64,000 bases of DNA from Agromyces italicus DSM 16388 (lineage in GTDB: Bacteria; Actinomycetota; Actinomycetes; Actinomycetales; Microbacteriaceae), in contig NZ_ATXF01000007.1 of assembly GCF_000421545.1 (NCBI RefSeq), positions 124,001-188,000 of the forward strand, given 5' to 3'. Below the pieces are notes generated by a model. That model saw only the letters and a list, made by a program, of their open reading frames with translations, made no database searches and had not been told where the DNA came from. This document shows positions 49,606 to 57,858 of the stretch, piece after piece (positions within the stretch are counted from its first letter, which is position 1; each line of letters begins with the position of its first letter). The position numbers were made by a program, and so were the translations under genes.

Positions 49606-49686
49606 GGGTTCACAGGACAGTTTCGGGTTTACAGGACGTCGAATCGATGCAGCTGTCCTGCGAAGGCGGGATTGTCCTGTAAACCC
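49606..49686. repeat. 81-bp nested inverted-repeat element, copy B
   Basis: Four arms in 1-2-2'-1' order with the ACAGGAC core: GGGTTCACAGGACA (49606-49619), GGGTTTACAGGAC (49625-49637), TGTCCTGCG (about 49654-49662), TGTCCTGTAAACCC (49673-49686). Length and plan equal copy A at 6141-6221, and the arms are nearly identical, while the spacers differ. It lies between the convergent kinase and alkyltransferase-like genes. The 40 bases before it are C-rich (CCCGCACCCGC type) and hold no gene. Confidence 0.8.
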
Positions 49687-49690
49687 TCTG

Positions 49691-49718
49691 ACGGGCGACG
49701 GGCGACGGGCGACGGGCG
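49691..49718. repeat. Tandem 7-bp repeat
   Basis: Four direct copies of ACGGGCG directly follow the nested inverted repeat. A G-rich tract (GGGGTGGGGCGAGGGGGAGGGGG) follows to about 49750. Confidence 0.8.
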
Positions 49719-49759
49719 AGGGGTGGGGCGAGGGGGAGGGGGCGTGGGGGCACGAGGGC

Positions 49760-50110
49760 TCAGGGGCGCCAGCGCGCGGCGGCGAGGTCGACGCGGTAGC
49801 CGTCGTCGCCGGCCGACGGCCGCAGCGGAGTGCCCTCGAGTTCGTAGTGCGCGCGGGCGCGCTCGGCGTGCCCCGCAGGCGGGTGCCCGTCCGCCCGGAT
49901 GACGCGCCACCACGGGGCATCCGCACCGTACCTCGCCATGACCTGGCCGACGGCGCGCGCCCCGCGGGAGCCGAGTATCGCCGCCACGTCGCCATACGTG
50001 GCGACCGAGCCGGCCGGGATGTCGGCCACGACGGCGAGCACTGCGTCGACGAACCCTTCGACGGGCTCAGGACGGCGCCCGGCCGGCTGCTCGCGAAGTG
50101 CGCGGGCCAC
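49760..50110 (-). CDS. Alkyltransferase-like (ATL) / MGMT family DNA-binding protein
   Basis: A 116-residue protein with only the C-terminal MGMT DNA-binding fold: [30 protein letters not shown]. At the active site it reads [11 protein letters not shown], so the PCHR cysteine is missing (W in its place). Proteins of this class bind alkylated guanine without repairing it and hand lesions to nucleotide excision repair. The extra N-terminus contains RRPEPVEGF, encoded by a REP-like repeat. The GTG start at 50110 is 4 nt after the GNAT stop, so the two genes form an operon. Confidence 0.85.
   Translation of the reverse strand: MARALREQPAGRRPEPVEGFVDAVLAVVADIPAGSVATYGDVAAILGSRGARAVGQVMARYGADAPWWRVIRADGHPPAGHAERARAHYELEGTPLRPSAGDDGYRVDLAAARWRP
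50054..50071. repeat. REP-like repeat encoding PEPVEG in the ATL gene
   Basis: CCCTTCGACGGGCTCAGG, read on the minus strand, gives the PEPVEGF reading that marks a widespread REP-type repeat family in GC-rich genomes. Here it lies in frame near the N-terminus. Confidence 0.65.
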
Positions 50111-50114
50111 GGTC

Positions 50115-50567
50115 TCAGAGCTCGAGAGCGCCGATCACATCGCCGTAGGCGGTCTCGCCGACATCGACGAAGCCGACGCGGTGGAAGAACTTCTCGGGGC
50201 CTTCGCTGCCCGGCTCCCACAGCACGGTGATGCGGTCGAAGCCGCGACGCTTCGCCTCTTCGGCGAGCGCCTTGGCGAGGAAGCGGCCGACGCCCTTGCC
50301 CTGCACATCGGCGTCGACGTTGATGCGCCAGATGCAGGCGCGGAACTCCTCGTGCGGGTTCTCGGGGTCGAAGTTGCCGTGGATGAAGCCGACGACCTTG
50401 TCGCCCTGGAGGGCGACGCGCTGCCACGCGGTCTCGGGATTCACGACCGAGGCCTCGGCCGAGTAGGTGACCGGTGCGATGAACTGCTCCTGGCCGGGCT
50501 TCAGCGAGAGCGTGTTCGCCGCCACGATGTTGGATGCGGACAGATCTTCCAGTCTCAGCTCAGCCAT
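50115..50567 (-). CDS. GNAT family N-acetyltransferase
   Basis: A 150-residue acetyltransferase domain that uses acetyl-CoA. The acetyl-CoA loop is the [27 protein letters not shown] segment (Q-G-K-G-V-G-R at about 98-104), followed by [24 protein letters not shown], which matches motif B. The acceptor is unknown. The ATG at 50567 is 13 nt after the first base of a -10 (TAGCCT), a leaderless start. The ATL gene follows after 4 nt. It is divergent from icd. Confidence 0.87.
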   Translation of the reverse strand: MAELRLEDLSASNIVAANTLSLKPGQEQFIAPVTYSAEASVVNPETAWQRVALQGDKVVGFIHGNFDPENPHEEFRACIWRINVDADVQGKGVGRFLAKALAEEAKRRGFDRITVLWEPGSEGPEKFFHRVGFVDVGETAYGDVIGALEL

Positions 50568-50574
50568 AGCGCCA

Positions 50575-50580
50575 AGGCTA
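50575..50580 (-). promoter_or_regulatory. -10 box of the GNAT-ATL operon, leaderless
   Basis: TAGCCT on the minus strand begins 13 nt before the ATG at 50567. Confidence 0.5.
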
Positions 50581-50676
50581 ACCCGACAACCGCGAGTCGA
50601 GGTAGCGGGGATGTCCCTGAGTCGACCCCGAGTGGCCGACCTCGCCGCCGCGGCGTGCCGACGAGGCATCCGTTTG

Positions 50677-50712
50677 TCTCGATGTCGAGATATTCTGCCG
50701 ACGCGGTAAGCT
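50677..50712 (+). promoter_or_regulatory. icd promoter with palindromic operator
   Basis: TCTCGATGTCGAGA (50677-50690) is a 14-bp palindrome (one mismatch between arms), followed by TATT. It differs at two positions from the palindrome upstream of sucC. A -10-like TAAGCT (50707-50712) downstream predicts a start near 50719, which puts the palindrome over the -35 region. The leader to the TTG start is about 60 nt. Confidence 0.55.
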
Positions 50713-50777
50713 GGCAGACGGCGTGTCCGCCCACGAGACTTCCTCAAATTCCCCGAGAGATCCAAGGAGAACTCAAC

Positions 50778-51995
50778 TTGTCCAAGATCAAGGTTGAAGG
50801 CACCGTCGTCGAGCTCGACGGCGACGAGATGACCCGCATCATCTGGCAGGCCATCAAAGACCAGCTGATCCACCCGTACCTCGATGTGAACCTCGAGTAC
50901 TACGACCTCTCGATCCAGAAGCGCGACGAGACCGACGACCAGATCACCGTCGACGCGGCGCACGCCATCCAGAAGCACGGCGTCGGTGTCAAGTGCGCGA
51001 CGATCACCCCCGACGAGGCCCGCGTCGAGGAGTTCGGCCTGAAGAAGATGTGGCGTTCGCCCAACGGCACGATCCGCAACATCCTCGGCGGCGTCATCTT
51101 CCGCGAGCCGATCATCATCTCGAACATCCCGCGTCTCGTGCCAGGCTGGAACAAGCCGATCATCGTCGGCCGCCACGCCTTCGGCGACCAGTACCGCGCC
51201 ACCGACTTCCGCTTCGAGGGCGAGGGCACCCTCACGATGACCTTCACCCCGAAGGACGGCTCGGAGCCGCAGCAGTTCGAGGTCTTCCAGTCGCCCGGCT
51301 CGGGCGTCGCGATGGGCATGTACAACCTCGACGAGTCGATCAAGGACTTCGCGCGCGCCTCGCTGAACTACGGCCTCTCGCGCAACTACCCCGTCTACCT
51401 CTCGACGAAGAACACGATCCTGAAGGCGTACGACGGACGCTTCAAGGACCTCTTCCAGGAGGTCTTCGACACCGAGTTCAAGCAGAAGTTCGACGAGGCC
51501 GGCCTCACGTACGAGCACCGCCTGATCGACGACATGGTCGCCGCTTCGCTGAAGTGGGAGGGCGGCTACGTCTGGGCCTGCAAGAACTACGACGGCGACG
51601 TGCAGTCCGACACCGTCGCGCAGGGCTTCGGCTCGCTCGGCCTCATGACGAGCGTGCTCGCGACGCCCGACGGCAAGGTCGTCGAGGCCGAGGCGGCGCA
51701 CGGCACGGTCACGCGTCACTACCGCCAGCACCAGCAGGGCAAGCCCACCTCGACGAACCCGATCGCCTCGATCTACGCCTGGACGCGCGGCCTCGCGCAC
51801 CGCGGCAAGCTCGACGGCAACCAGGAGCTCATCGACTTCGCGCACACCCTCGAAGACGTCGTCATCAAGACCGTCGAGTCGGGCGCGATGACGAAGGACC
51901 TCGCGGCCCTCGTCGGCCCCGAGCAGGGGTACCAGACGACCGAGGAGTTCCTGAACTCCATCGACGCGAACCTCAAGGCGCGTCTCGGCGCATAG
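50778..51995 (+). CDS. icd: NADP-dependent isocitrate dehydrogenase
   Basis: Oxidises isocitrate to 2-oxoglutarate in the TCA cycle. At 405 residues it belongs to the dimeric eukaryote-like NADP-IDH class: [20 protein letters not shown] at the start, then the substrate loop [12 protein letters not shown], the long [28 protein letters not shown] metal and substrate site, and [24 protein letters not shown]. The TTG at 50778 has AAGGAGA 7 nt upstream; the open frame further upstream is not coding. It shares an operator-like palindrome with sucCD. Confidence 0.95.
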   Translation: MSKIKVEGTVVELDGDEMTRIIWQAIKDQLIHPYLDVNLEYYDLSIQKRDETDDQITVDAAHAIQKHGVGVKCATITPDEARVEEFGLKKMWRSPNGTIRNILGGVIFREPIIISNIPRLVPGWNKPIIVGRHAFGDQYRATDFRFEGEGTLTMTFTPKDGSEPQQFEVFQSPGSGVAMGMYNLDESIKDFARASLNYGLSRNYPVYLSTKNTILKAYDGRFKDLFQEVFDTEFKQKFDEAGLTYEHRLIDDMVAASLKWEGGYVWACKNYDGDVQSDTVAQGFGSLGLMTSVLATPDGKVVEAEAAHGTVTRHYRQHQQGKPTSTNPIASIYAWTRGLAHRGKLDGNQELIDFAHTLEDVVIKTVESGAMTKDLAALVGPEQGYQTTEEFLNSIDANLKARLGA

Positions 51996-52012
51996 CCGAC
52001 ACGCCTCGACAC

Positions 52013-52041
52013 GGGGTCGGATGCCACCGGCATCCGACCCC
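52013..52041 (+). terminator. icd terminator
   Basis: A perfect 13-bp stem GGGGTCGGATGCC / GGCATCCGACCCC with a 3-nt loop, followed by TTCGTGTCT, 18 nt after the stop. Confidence 0.88.
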
Positions 52042-52063
52042 TTCGTGTCTCCCCCTCAACCGT

Positions 52064-52153
52064 GTTTCTCAGGAGCACACCCCCGGGATTCTGCGTTTCT
52101 CAGGAGAACCCGACCCGATTCGGCCATCCCGGCCGAGATTCCTCCTGAGAAAC
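52064..52153. repeat. Three-arm GTTTCTCAGGAG element
   Basis: Two direct copies of GTTTCTCAGGAG (52064-52075, 52095-52106) and one exact inverted copy CTCCTGAGAAAC (52142-52153). An inner TCGGCC/GGCCGA pair lies in the loop between the second and third. The layout recalls the ACAGGAC elements, but the arm sequence is different. It ends 23 nt before the P-type ATPase start. Confidence 0.78.
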
Positions 52154-52176
52154 TGTGGGCACGGGAGGATGGGCGC

Positions 52177-54057
52177 ATGGGACGTGTTCTGAAGCTCGCC
52201 CGCAGGTACTGGGTCGTCAGCCTGACGCTCGCCATCGGCCTGCTCGGCATCGTGCTCGCGCTCACCGGAGCGGGGGTCGCCGTGCCCTGGATCTTCAGCG
52301 GCTACGCGCTCGTCATCGCCGCGTGGCAGGCCGTCGGCATGGTCCGCGACATCCTTCGCGGACACTGGGGCCTCGACATCCTGGCGATCACCGCGATCGT
52401 CGCGACGGTGCTCGTCGGCGAGTACATCGCCGCGCTCCTCGTCGTACTGATGCTGACGGGTGGCGCCGCGCTCGAGGACTACGCGAACCGGCGCGCCAAG
52501 CGCGAACTCGACTCGCTGCTCACGCGTTCGCCGCAGCTGGCCCACCGCCTCGACGGCGACGACCTCGTCGACGTGCACGTCGACGAGGTCAGGCCGGGCG
52601 ATCGGCTGCTCGTGCGGCCGAGCGAGATCGTGCCCGTCGACGGCGAACTGCATTCGGCCGAGGCCGCATTCGACGAGTCGTCGCTCACCGGCGAGAGCGT
52701 GCCGGTCGAGAAGCAGCGCGGCGACGCCGTGCTGAGCGGATCGGTCAACGGGCAGGCGGCGATCGAGATCGTCGCCACGGCGACCGCCGCCGACAGCCAG
52801 TACCAGCAGATCGTCGCACTCGTCGCGCAGGCCGCGGAGTCGAAGGCGCCCGTCGTTCGGCTCGCCGATCGCTACGCCGTGCCCTTCACGGTGTTCTCGC
52901 TCGCGCTCGCGGGCGTCGCATGGTGGGTCTCGGGCGACCCGGTGCGCTTCGCGGAGGTGCTCGTGCTCGCGACGCCGTGCCCGCTGCTGATCGCTGCGCC
53001 CGTCGCCTTCATCGGCGGAATGAGCCGGGCCGCGCGCAACGGCGTGATCGTGAAGGGCGGGGGAGTGCTCGAACTGCTCGCCCGGGCGAAGACCGCGGTG
53101 TTCGACAAGACCGGCACCCTCACGCACGGTGAGCCGCGGCTCGTCGCGATCAGACCGGAGACCGGCTTCTCCGATGACGAACTGCTCGGCCTCGTCGCCT
53201 CGGCCGAGCAGTACTCGTCGCACGTGCTCGCAGCATCGATGATCGAGGCCGCGAAGGCGAAGCGGCTGCCCCTGGGCGAGGCCGAATGGGCGCGCGAGGC
53301 CGCGACGAACGGCGTCACCGCGAAGATCGGCGGGCGCGAGGTGGTCGTCGGCAAGTTCGCCTTCGTGGCATCCGTGGCGCCCGAGGCCGAGCGCACCGCG
53401 ATCGCGCCGGGCGAACTCGCCGTCTACGTCGCCGTCGACGGGCGCTACGCCGGGGCGCTGCTCGCGAGCGATCGGCTGCGCGAGAACGCGAAGGCGACGC
53501 TCGAGCGCCTGGGCGAGCTCGGCGTGCACGACACGATGATCCTCACGGGCGATGCGAAGGCCACCGCCGATCACATCGCGGCCGAGCTCGGGATCACCCG
53601 GGTCATGGCCGACTGTCTGCCCGGCGACAAGGTTCGCGAGGTCGCCGCGGTCACCGCGCGCCCGGTGATCATGGTCGGCGACGGCGTCAACGACGCCCCG
53701 GTGCTCGCGGCCGCCGACGTCGGCATCGCGATGGGGGCGAAGGGGGCGACGGCGGCGAGCGAGTCGGCCTCGGCGGTGATCCTGGTCGACGACATCTCGC
53801 GGACGGCGAAGGCCGTCGAGATCGGACGCGACACCGTGCGCATCGCATTGCAGAGCATCTGGATCGGGATCCTCGTGAGCGTGGGACTCATGGTGATCGC
53901 CGCATTCGGTGTGATCCCGGCGACGGTCGGCGCACTGCTCCAGGAGGTGGTCGACCTCATCGCGATCCTGGCGGCGCTTCGCGCCATCGGAGGACGGCTC
54001 GACGCCCGGCGTGCGGCCGGCGTCGTGGCATCCGATTCGCACGTCGTCGCGGCGTAG
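52177..54057 (+). CDS. Heavy-metal P1B-type ATPase
   Basis: A cation-exporting P-type ATPase of 626 residues without an N-terminal metal-binding domain; helices begin at residue 12. It has the actuator motif DESSLTGESVPV, a membrane metal site TPCPLLIAAP (Cys268; CPL instead of the usual CPC or CPH), the phosphorylation motif DKTGTLTHG with Asp310, and the hinge MVGDGVNDAP. The nucleotide-domain SEHP motif reads YSSHVLA. This CPL/SSHV combination points to an actinobacterial subfamily of uncertain metal specificity. ATG at 52177 follows GGGAGG. It stands alone. Confidence 0.9.
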   Translation: MGRVLKLARRYWVVSLTLAIGLLGIVLALTGAGVAVPWIFSGYALVIAAWQAVGMVRDILRGHWGLDILAITAIVATVLVGEYIAALLVVLMLTGGAALEDYANRRAKRELDSLLTRSPQLAHRLDGDDLVDVHVDEVRPGDRLLVRPSEIVPVDGELHSAEAAFDESSLTGESVPVEKQRGDAVLSGSVNGQAAIEIVATATAADSQYQQIVALVAQAAESKAPVVRLADRYAVPFTVFSLALAGVAWWVSGDPVRFAEVLVLATPCPLLIAAPVAFIGGMSRAARNGVIVKGGGVLELLARAKTAVFDKTGTLTHGEPRLVAIRPETGFSDDELLGLVASAEQYSSHVLAASMIEAAKAKRLPLGEAEWAREAATNGVTAKIGGREVVVGKFAFVASVAPEAERTAIAPGELAVYVAVDGRYAGALLASDRLRENAKATLERLGELGVHDTMILTGDAKATADHIAAELGITRVMADCLPGDKVREVAAVTARPVIMVGDGVNDAPVLAAADVGIAMGAKGATAASESASAVILVDDISRTAKAVEIGRDTVRIALQSIWIGILVSVGLMVIAAFGVIPATVGALLQEVVDLIAILAALRAIGGRLDARRAAGVVASDSHVVAA

Positions 54058-54098
54058 ATCACGAATCGATAACGCGGGCGCGAAATCGTGTCGCGCAC

Positions 54099-54134
54099 TT
54101 GCATCTGGTTTGTTCGTAAGGTTTACTAACAAAC
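54099..54134 (+). promoter_or_regulatory. ROK regulator promoter with inverted-repeat operator
   Basis: Arms GTTTGTTCGTAA (54108-54119) and TTACTAACAAAC (54123-54134) match except for one base and are 3 nt apart. They cover a possible -10 (TTTACT, 54122-54127) placed 17 nt after TTGCAT (54099-54104). The predicted start is next to the GTG at 54135, so the message would be leaderless. The site has the TTACTAAC look of ROK-family operators. Confidence 0.7.
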
Positions 54135-55418
54135 GTGACTGCAACGGATGCGCAGCGAGGCCCGGTCACCACGGAGCCGACGCCCCCCACTTCGGTGGCG
54201 CATTCCGACCTGCTCACGGTACCGTTCGCCGGTGCCCCGATCTTCACCAGATCGCGCGCGCTCCGGCCCACGGGCAAGGTGCTTCCCGAGCATGCTCGCA
54301 GCCACAATCGTGCCCTCGTGCTCCAGACGCTCTACAGCTCGGGCGCGCGGAGCCGCGCCGACGTCTCGCGTGAGACCGGCCTCACGCGCGTCACGATCTC
54401 CGACCTCGTCGCCGACCTCATCGCCGAGGGGCTCGTCGTCGAACTCGGTCAGCGCGAAGCCGCCCGGCCCGGCAAGCCCGCCACCCTCATCGACGTCGCC
54501 CGCGACGCGTTCCAGATCATCGGCCTCGACCTCTCCGAGCACGAGGTGTTCCGCGGAGCCGTCACCGCCCTCGACGGCACCATCGCCGAGCGCATCGAAC
54601 TCGCCCGCGGCGGTGCGACCGGCGAGGCGGCCGCCCTGCTCGTCGAGCAGCTCGTCGATCGGCTGCTCGCGCTCGCCACGATCCCCGTGCTCGGCATCGG
54701 CGTCGGTTCGCCGGGCGTCGTCGACCCGCTCGGCGTCGTGCGCTCGGCGCCGAACCTCGGCTGGGTCGACCTGCCGCTTCAGGCCCGGCTCGCCGCCCGC
54801 ACCGAGCTCCCCGTGCACGTCGCGAACGACGCGAACGTCGCGATCCTCGCCGAACACGGCGAGACCGCGCCGGGCGAGCTGCTGCTCATCAAAGTCGGGC
54901 ACGGTGTCGGCGCCGGCCTCATCGTCGGAGGCCGTCCCGTCATCGGCGGCGGATTCGCCGCCGGCGAGATCGGCCACGTCGTCGTCGGCACCGACGGCGG
55001 CCCGCGCTGCGCGTGCGGCAAAGACGGATGCCTCGAAGCCTGGGTCGCCGAGCCCCGCCTCACGGCGCAGCTCGCGGCCGTCGGCGCCTCACGCGGTTCG
55101 AGCGTCGGGGCCGGTGACGGCGACACCGATGCCGCTGCCGCCGCCGCGCGCGACGAGATCCTGCGCGAAGCCGGCCGTCGGCTCGGTATCGTGCTCGCGC
55201 CGGTCGTCGGCGCCCTCAATCTGACGGAGGTCGTGCTCAGCGGCCCCGCCGATCTGCTCGACGGCGCCTTCCACGAGGCGACCGTCGACACACTCCGGCA
55301 GCGGACGATGGCGGAACTCAACCGTGATCTGAGGCTCCGGATGTCCGAGCAGGCGGAGGACATCGTCCTCCGCGGCGCGGCCGTCATGGTCCTCTCCGGA
55401 CAACTCGGAGTCTCGTGA
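54135..55418 (+). CDS. ROK family transcriptional regulator (NagC-like)
   Basis: A 427-residue repressor. An N-terminal winged helix-turn-helix (SHNRALVLQTLYSSGARSRADVSRETGLTRVTISDLVADLIAEGLV, about 57-101) is followed by a ROK sugar-sensing domain: GIGVGSPGVVDPLGVV, ANDANVAILAEHG, GGFAAGEIGHVVV and the zinc-site GPRCACGKDGCLEAW. GTG start at 54135, directly behind its own operator. It heads the amino-sugar operon, whose effector is probably a GlcNAc or MurNAc derivative. The first ~50 residues before the HTH are polar and unlike the family. Confidence 0.92.
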   Translation: MTATDAQRGPVTTEPTPPTSVAHSDLLTVPFAGAPIFTRSRALRPTGKVLPEHARSHNRALVLQTLYSSGARSRADVSRETGLTRVTISDLVADLIAEGLVVELGQREAARPGKPATLIDVARDAFQIIGLDLSEHEVFRGAVTALDGTIAERIELARGGATGEAAALLVEQLVDRLLALATIPVLGIGVGSPGVVDPLGVVRSAPNLGWVDLPLQARLAARTELPVHVANDANVAILAEHGETAPGELLLIKVGHGVGAGLIVGGRPVIGGGFAAGEIGHVVVGTDGGPRCACGKDGCLEAWVAEPRLTAQLAAVGASRGSSVGAGDGDTDAAAAAARDEILREAGRRLGIVLAPVVGALNLTEVVLSGPADLLDGAFHEATVDTLRQRTMAELNRDLRLRMSEQAEDIVLRGAAVMVLSGQLGVS

Positions 55419-55487
55419 GGGACTCCAGGCACCAAGGGTGACAGCGAACCCCCGCTGTTTCCCCACCCCCATGAAAGGAAACGACAA

Positions 55488-56732
55488 ATGAGGAAACTCG
55501 GCATTGTGGCGCTCGGCGCCGCTGCTGCCCTGACCCTCGCCGGTTGCAGCACCGGTGGTGGGAACGAGTCGGCCGACGGTGGCGACATCACCGTCTGGGT
55601 CGTCGGAAGCGACACCCCTGAGGACGCGCGCGCCTACCTCAAGGACACCTTCGAGGCTGAGAACGACGGTTGGACCCTCACGGTCGAGGAGAAGACCTGG
55701 GCCGACGTGAGCGACACCTATGCAGCTGCGCTCCAGTCGAACGACTCGCCCGACGTGGTCGAGGTCGGCAACACCCAGACGGCGAGCTTCGCCGACCAGG
55801 GCCTGTTCCTCCCGCTCGACGACTTCGCGACCGACGACTACCTGCCCGGTCTCGTCGAGTCGGCGACCTACGACGGCGAGCTCTACGCCGCGCCGTACTA
55901 CGCCGGTGGCCGCATCGTGTTCTACAGCGAGCAGATCCTCGGCGACACCCCCGTGCCGACCACGCTCGACGAGTACGTCGCCACGGGCAAGGAGCGCCGC
56001 ACCGACACCGTCTCGGGCATCTGGGCTCCGGGCCGCGACTGGTACAACGCGCTTCCCTACGTCTGGGCGCACGGCGGATTCATCGCCGAGCAGGACGGCG
56101 AGGAGTGGAAGGCCGGCTTCTCGAGCGAAGGCGGCGTCGCGGGGCTTACCCAGCTCCAGGACGTCTACCTCAACGCCTCGAACGCGGCGAAGGACGGCGA
56201 CGAGACCGACCCGCAGGTTCCGTTCTGCGCCGGTGAAGACGTCTTCCTCTCGGCGCCCGCGTGGGTGCAGTGGTCGATCACCGCGCCGGCCGATGCCGAG
56301 GCCCCCGGCTGCCCCGACACCTACGGCTCGGACCTGAAGGCGTTCGCGCTGCCGGGCCTCGAGGCCGGCGAGACCGCGCCGATCTTCGCGGGCGGCTCGA
56401 ACGTCGCCGTCGCGACGAAGAGCGCGAACCCCGAGCAGGCTCGCGCCGCGCTCGACATCATGGCCAGCGCCGGCTACCAGGACCTCCTGGCCGCCGGTGG
56501 CCTGACCCCGGGCCTCACCGCTTCGGCGGCGAACCTGCCCGACACCGAGATCGCGAAGGCCCAGGCCGTCGCCCTCGCCAACTCGAAGGTGACCCCGACC
56601 ACCCCGAAGTGGGCCGAGGTCGAGGCTGCGCAGATCATCCAGGAGGCGCTCGTGAAGATCGCCCAGGGTGGCGACGTGGCGGCTATCGCGGCCGACCTCG
56701 ACGCGCAGATCGAGGAGATCCTCAACAGCTAG
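55488..56732 (+). CDS. Sugar ABC transporter substrate-binding lipoprotein
   Basis: A 414-residue family 1 extracellular binding protein. The signal peptide ends in the lipobox LAGCS with Cys20, so it is tethered to the outer leaflet of the membrane. The body has the usual two-lobe pattern (DITVWVVGSDTPEDARAYLKDTFEAE, SPDVVEVGNTQTASFADQGLF, WVQWSITAPAD, AGGSNVAVATKSANPEQA). ATG at 55488 follows AAAGGAAA. The gene comes first among the transport genes and is followed by a hairpin that may limit downstream transcription. Likely substrate: GlcNAc, chitobiose or muropeptide sugar, judged from neighbours. Confidence 0.93.
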   Translation: MRKLGIVALGAAAALTLAGCSTGGGNESADGGDITVWVVGSDTPEDARAYLKDTFEAENDGWTLTVEEKTWADVSDTYAAALQSNDSPDVVEVGNTQTASFADQGLFLPLDDFATDDYLPGLVESATYDGELYAAPYYAGGRIVFYSEQILGDTPVPTTLDEYVATGKERRTDTVSGIWAPGRDWYNALPYVWAHGGFIAEQDGEEWKAGFSSEGGVAGLTQLQDVYLNASNAAKDGDETDPQVPFCAGEDVFLSAPAWVQWSITAPADAEAPGCPDTYGSDLKAFALPGLEAGETAPIFAGGSNVAVATKSANPEQARAALDIMASAGYQDLLAAGGLTPGLTASAANLPDTEIAKAQAVALANSKVTPTTPKWAEVEAAQIIQEALVKIAQGGDVAAIAADLDAQIEEILNS

Positions 56733-56745
56733 CCTGTTGAGCCCC

Positions 56746-56781
56746 GGCGGGGGCGGAGTCCCACACAGCTCCGCCCCCGCC
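56746..56781 (+). terminator. Intra-operon hairpin after the binding protein gene
   Basis: A perfect 13-bp stem GGCGGGGGCGGAG / CTCCGCCCCCGCC with a 10-nt loop, 14 nt after the binding-protein stop and 91 nt before the permease start. It is probably a partial terminator or 3'-stabilising stem that raises binding-protein level over permeases. Confidence 0.75.
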
Positions 56782-56871
56782 TCACCGCAACGAACTCGAA
56801 CGGCGCCGGTGCCGCGAGACGTACCATCAGTCATACCCCGCGTCCCCCCGCGGACACCCGGAGGAAGAGCC

Positions 56872-57858
56872 ATGAGCGCAACCCTCGCCGAGCCTGACGC
56901 AACGCCGCGCACGCCGACCACGAAACCGCCCCGTCCCCCCAAGGGCGCCCCCGCTGGACCTCGCAAGAAGAAGCCGGTGCAGTGGGCCCCCTGGGCGCTG
57001 CTCGCCCCGAGCATCGCACTCCTCGTCGTCATGGTCGTCTACCCGACGATCGTGATGCTCGTGACCTCGTTCACGAACCTCGAGATCAAGAACAAGATGC
57101 TGGGCACGGCGCCCGACTTCGTCGGGTTCGACAACTACATCGAGATCTTCACCGACTCGCAGTTCCCGCAGGTGCTCGCCCGCAGCCTCGGCCTCATGGT
57201 CGTGCTCACCGCGCTCATCGTCGTCTTCGGCATGCTCATCGCGCTCACCCTGACGAAGCTCTCGAAGGCCTGGCGCATCGCGGTGTCCGTCTCGCTCCTC
57301 TTCGCCTGGGCGATGCCGCCCCTGGCCGCCACGGTCGTCTGGGGGTGGATGTTCGACACCGACTACGGCGTCATCAACTGGGCCCTCAACACGATCACGG
57401 GCACGCAGGATTGGCGAGGACACGGCTGGCTCGAGAACCCCTGGTCCTTCATGATGGTGCTCGTCATCATCGTCACCTGGCAGAGCATCCCCTTCGCCGC
57501 GATCACCTTCTACGCGGGACTCGGCCAGGTGCCCGAGGAGGTCATCGAGGCCTCGTCGCTCGATGGCGCCAGCGCGTGGCAGCGGTTCCGGCTCATCGTC
57601 CTGCCGTACATGCGCAACGTGATCACGGCCGTGCTCGTGCTCGAGACCATCTGGAACCTGCGCATCTTCACGCAGGTGTATGCACTGCAACAGCAGGGCG
57701 GCCTCGCGAGCGAGACGAACGTGCTGCCGACCTACCTGTTCCGGCAGGGGCTCGGCGAGTTCGGCACCACCGCGGCCATCGGCGTGTTCATGGTGATCCT
57801 GCTCATGGCCATCTCCTACTTCAACGTCCGCAACTCCCTGAAGGATGAAGAGCTGTGA
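56872..57858 (+). CDS. Sugar ABC transporter permease 1
   Basis: A 328-residue MalF-type permease with six helices. An N-terminal Pro/Lys-rich tail (TKPPRPPKGAPAGPRKKKPVQ) leads to the first helix (WALLAPSIALLVVMVVYP), and the ATPase-contact EAA loop is EVIEASSLDGASAWQRFRLIVLPY (about 224-247). ATG at 56872 follows GAGGAAG; the frame upstream to 56668 overlaps the binding protein. Its end overlaps the next permease start (GTGA). Confidence 0.93.
   Translation: MSATLAEPDATPRTPTTKPPRPPKGAPAGPRKKKPVQWAPWALLAPSIALLVVMVVYPTIVMLVTSFTNLEIKNKMLGTAPDFVGFDNYIEIFTDSQFPQVLARSLGLMVVLTALIVVFGMLIALTLTKLSKAWRIAVSVSLLFAWAMPPLAATVVWGWMFDTDYGVINWALNTITGTQDWRGHGWLENPWSFMMVLVIIVTWQSIPFAAITFYAGLGQVPEEVIEASSLDGASAWQRFRLIVLPYMRNVITAVLVLETIWNLRIFTQVYALQQQGGLASETNVLPTYLFRQGLGEFGTTAAIGVFMVILLMAISYFNVRNSLKDEEL

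Noticed and set aside
49691-49718. ACGGGCG tandem repeat as a CRISPR or minisatellite array
   Set aside because: Units are 7 bp without spacers, so it is not a CRISPR. Four copies are too few to call a functional minisatellite.
47626-50427. Minus-strand 933-codon frame over the kinase and ATL genes
   Set aside because: It shadows the histidine kinase and has no recognisable motif.
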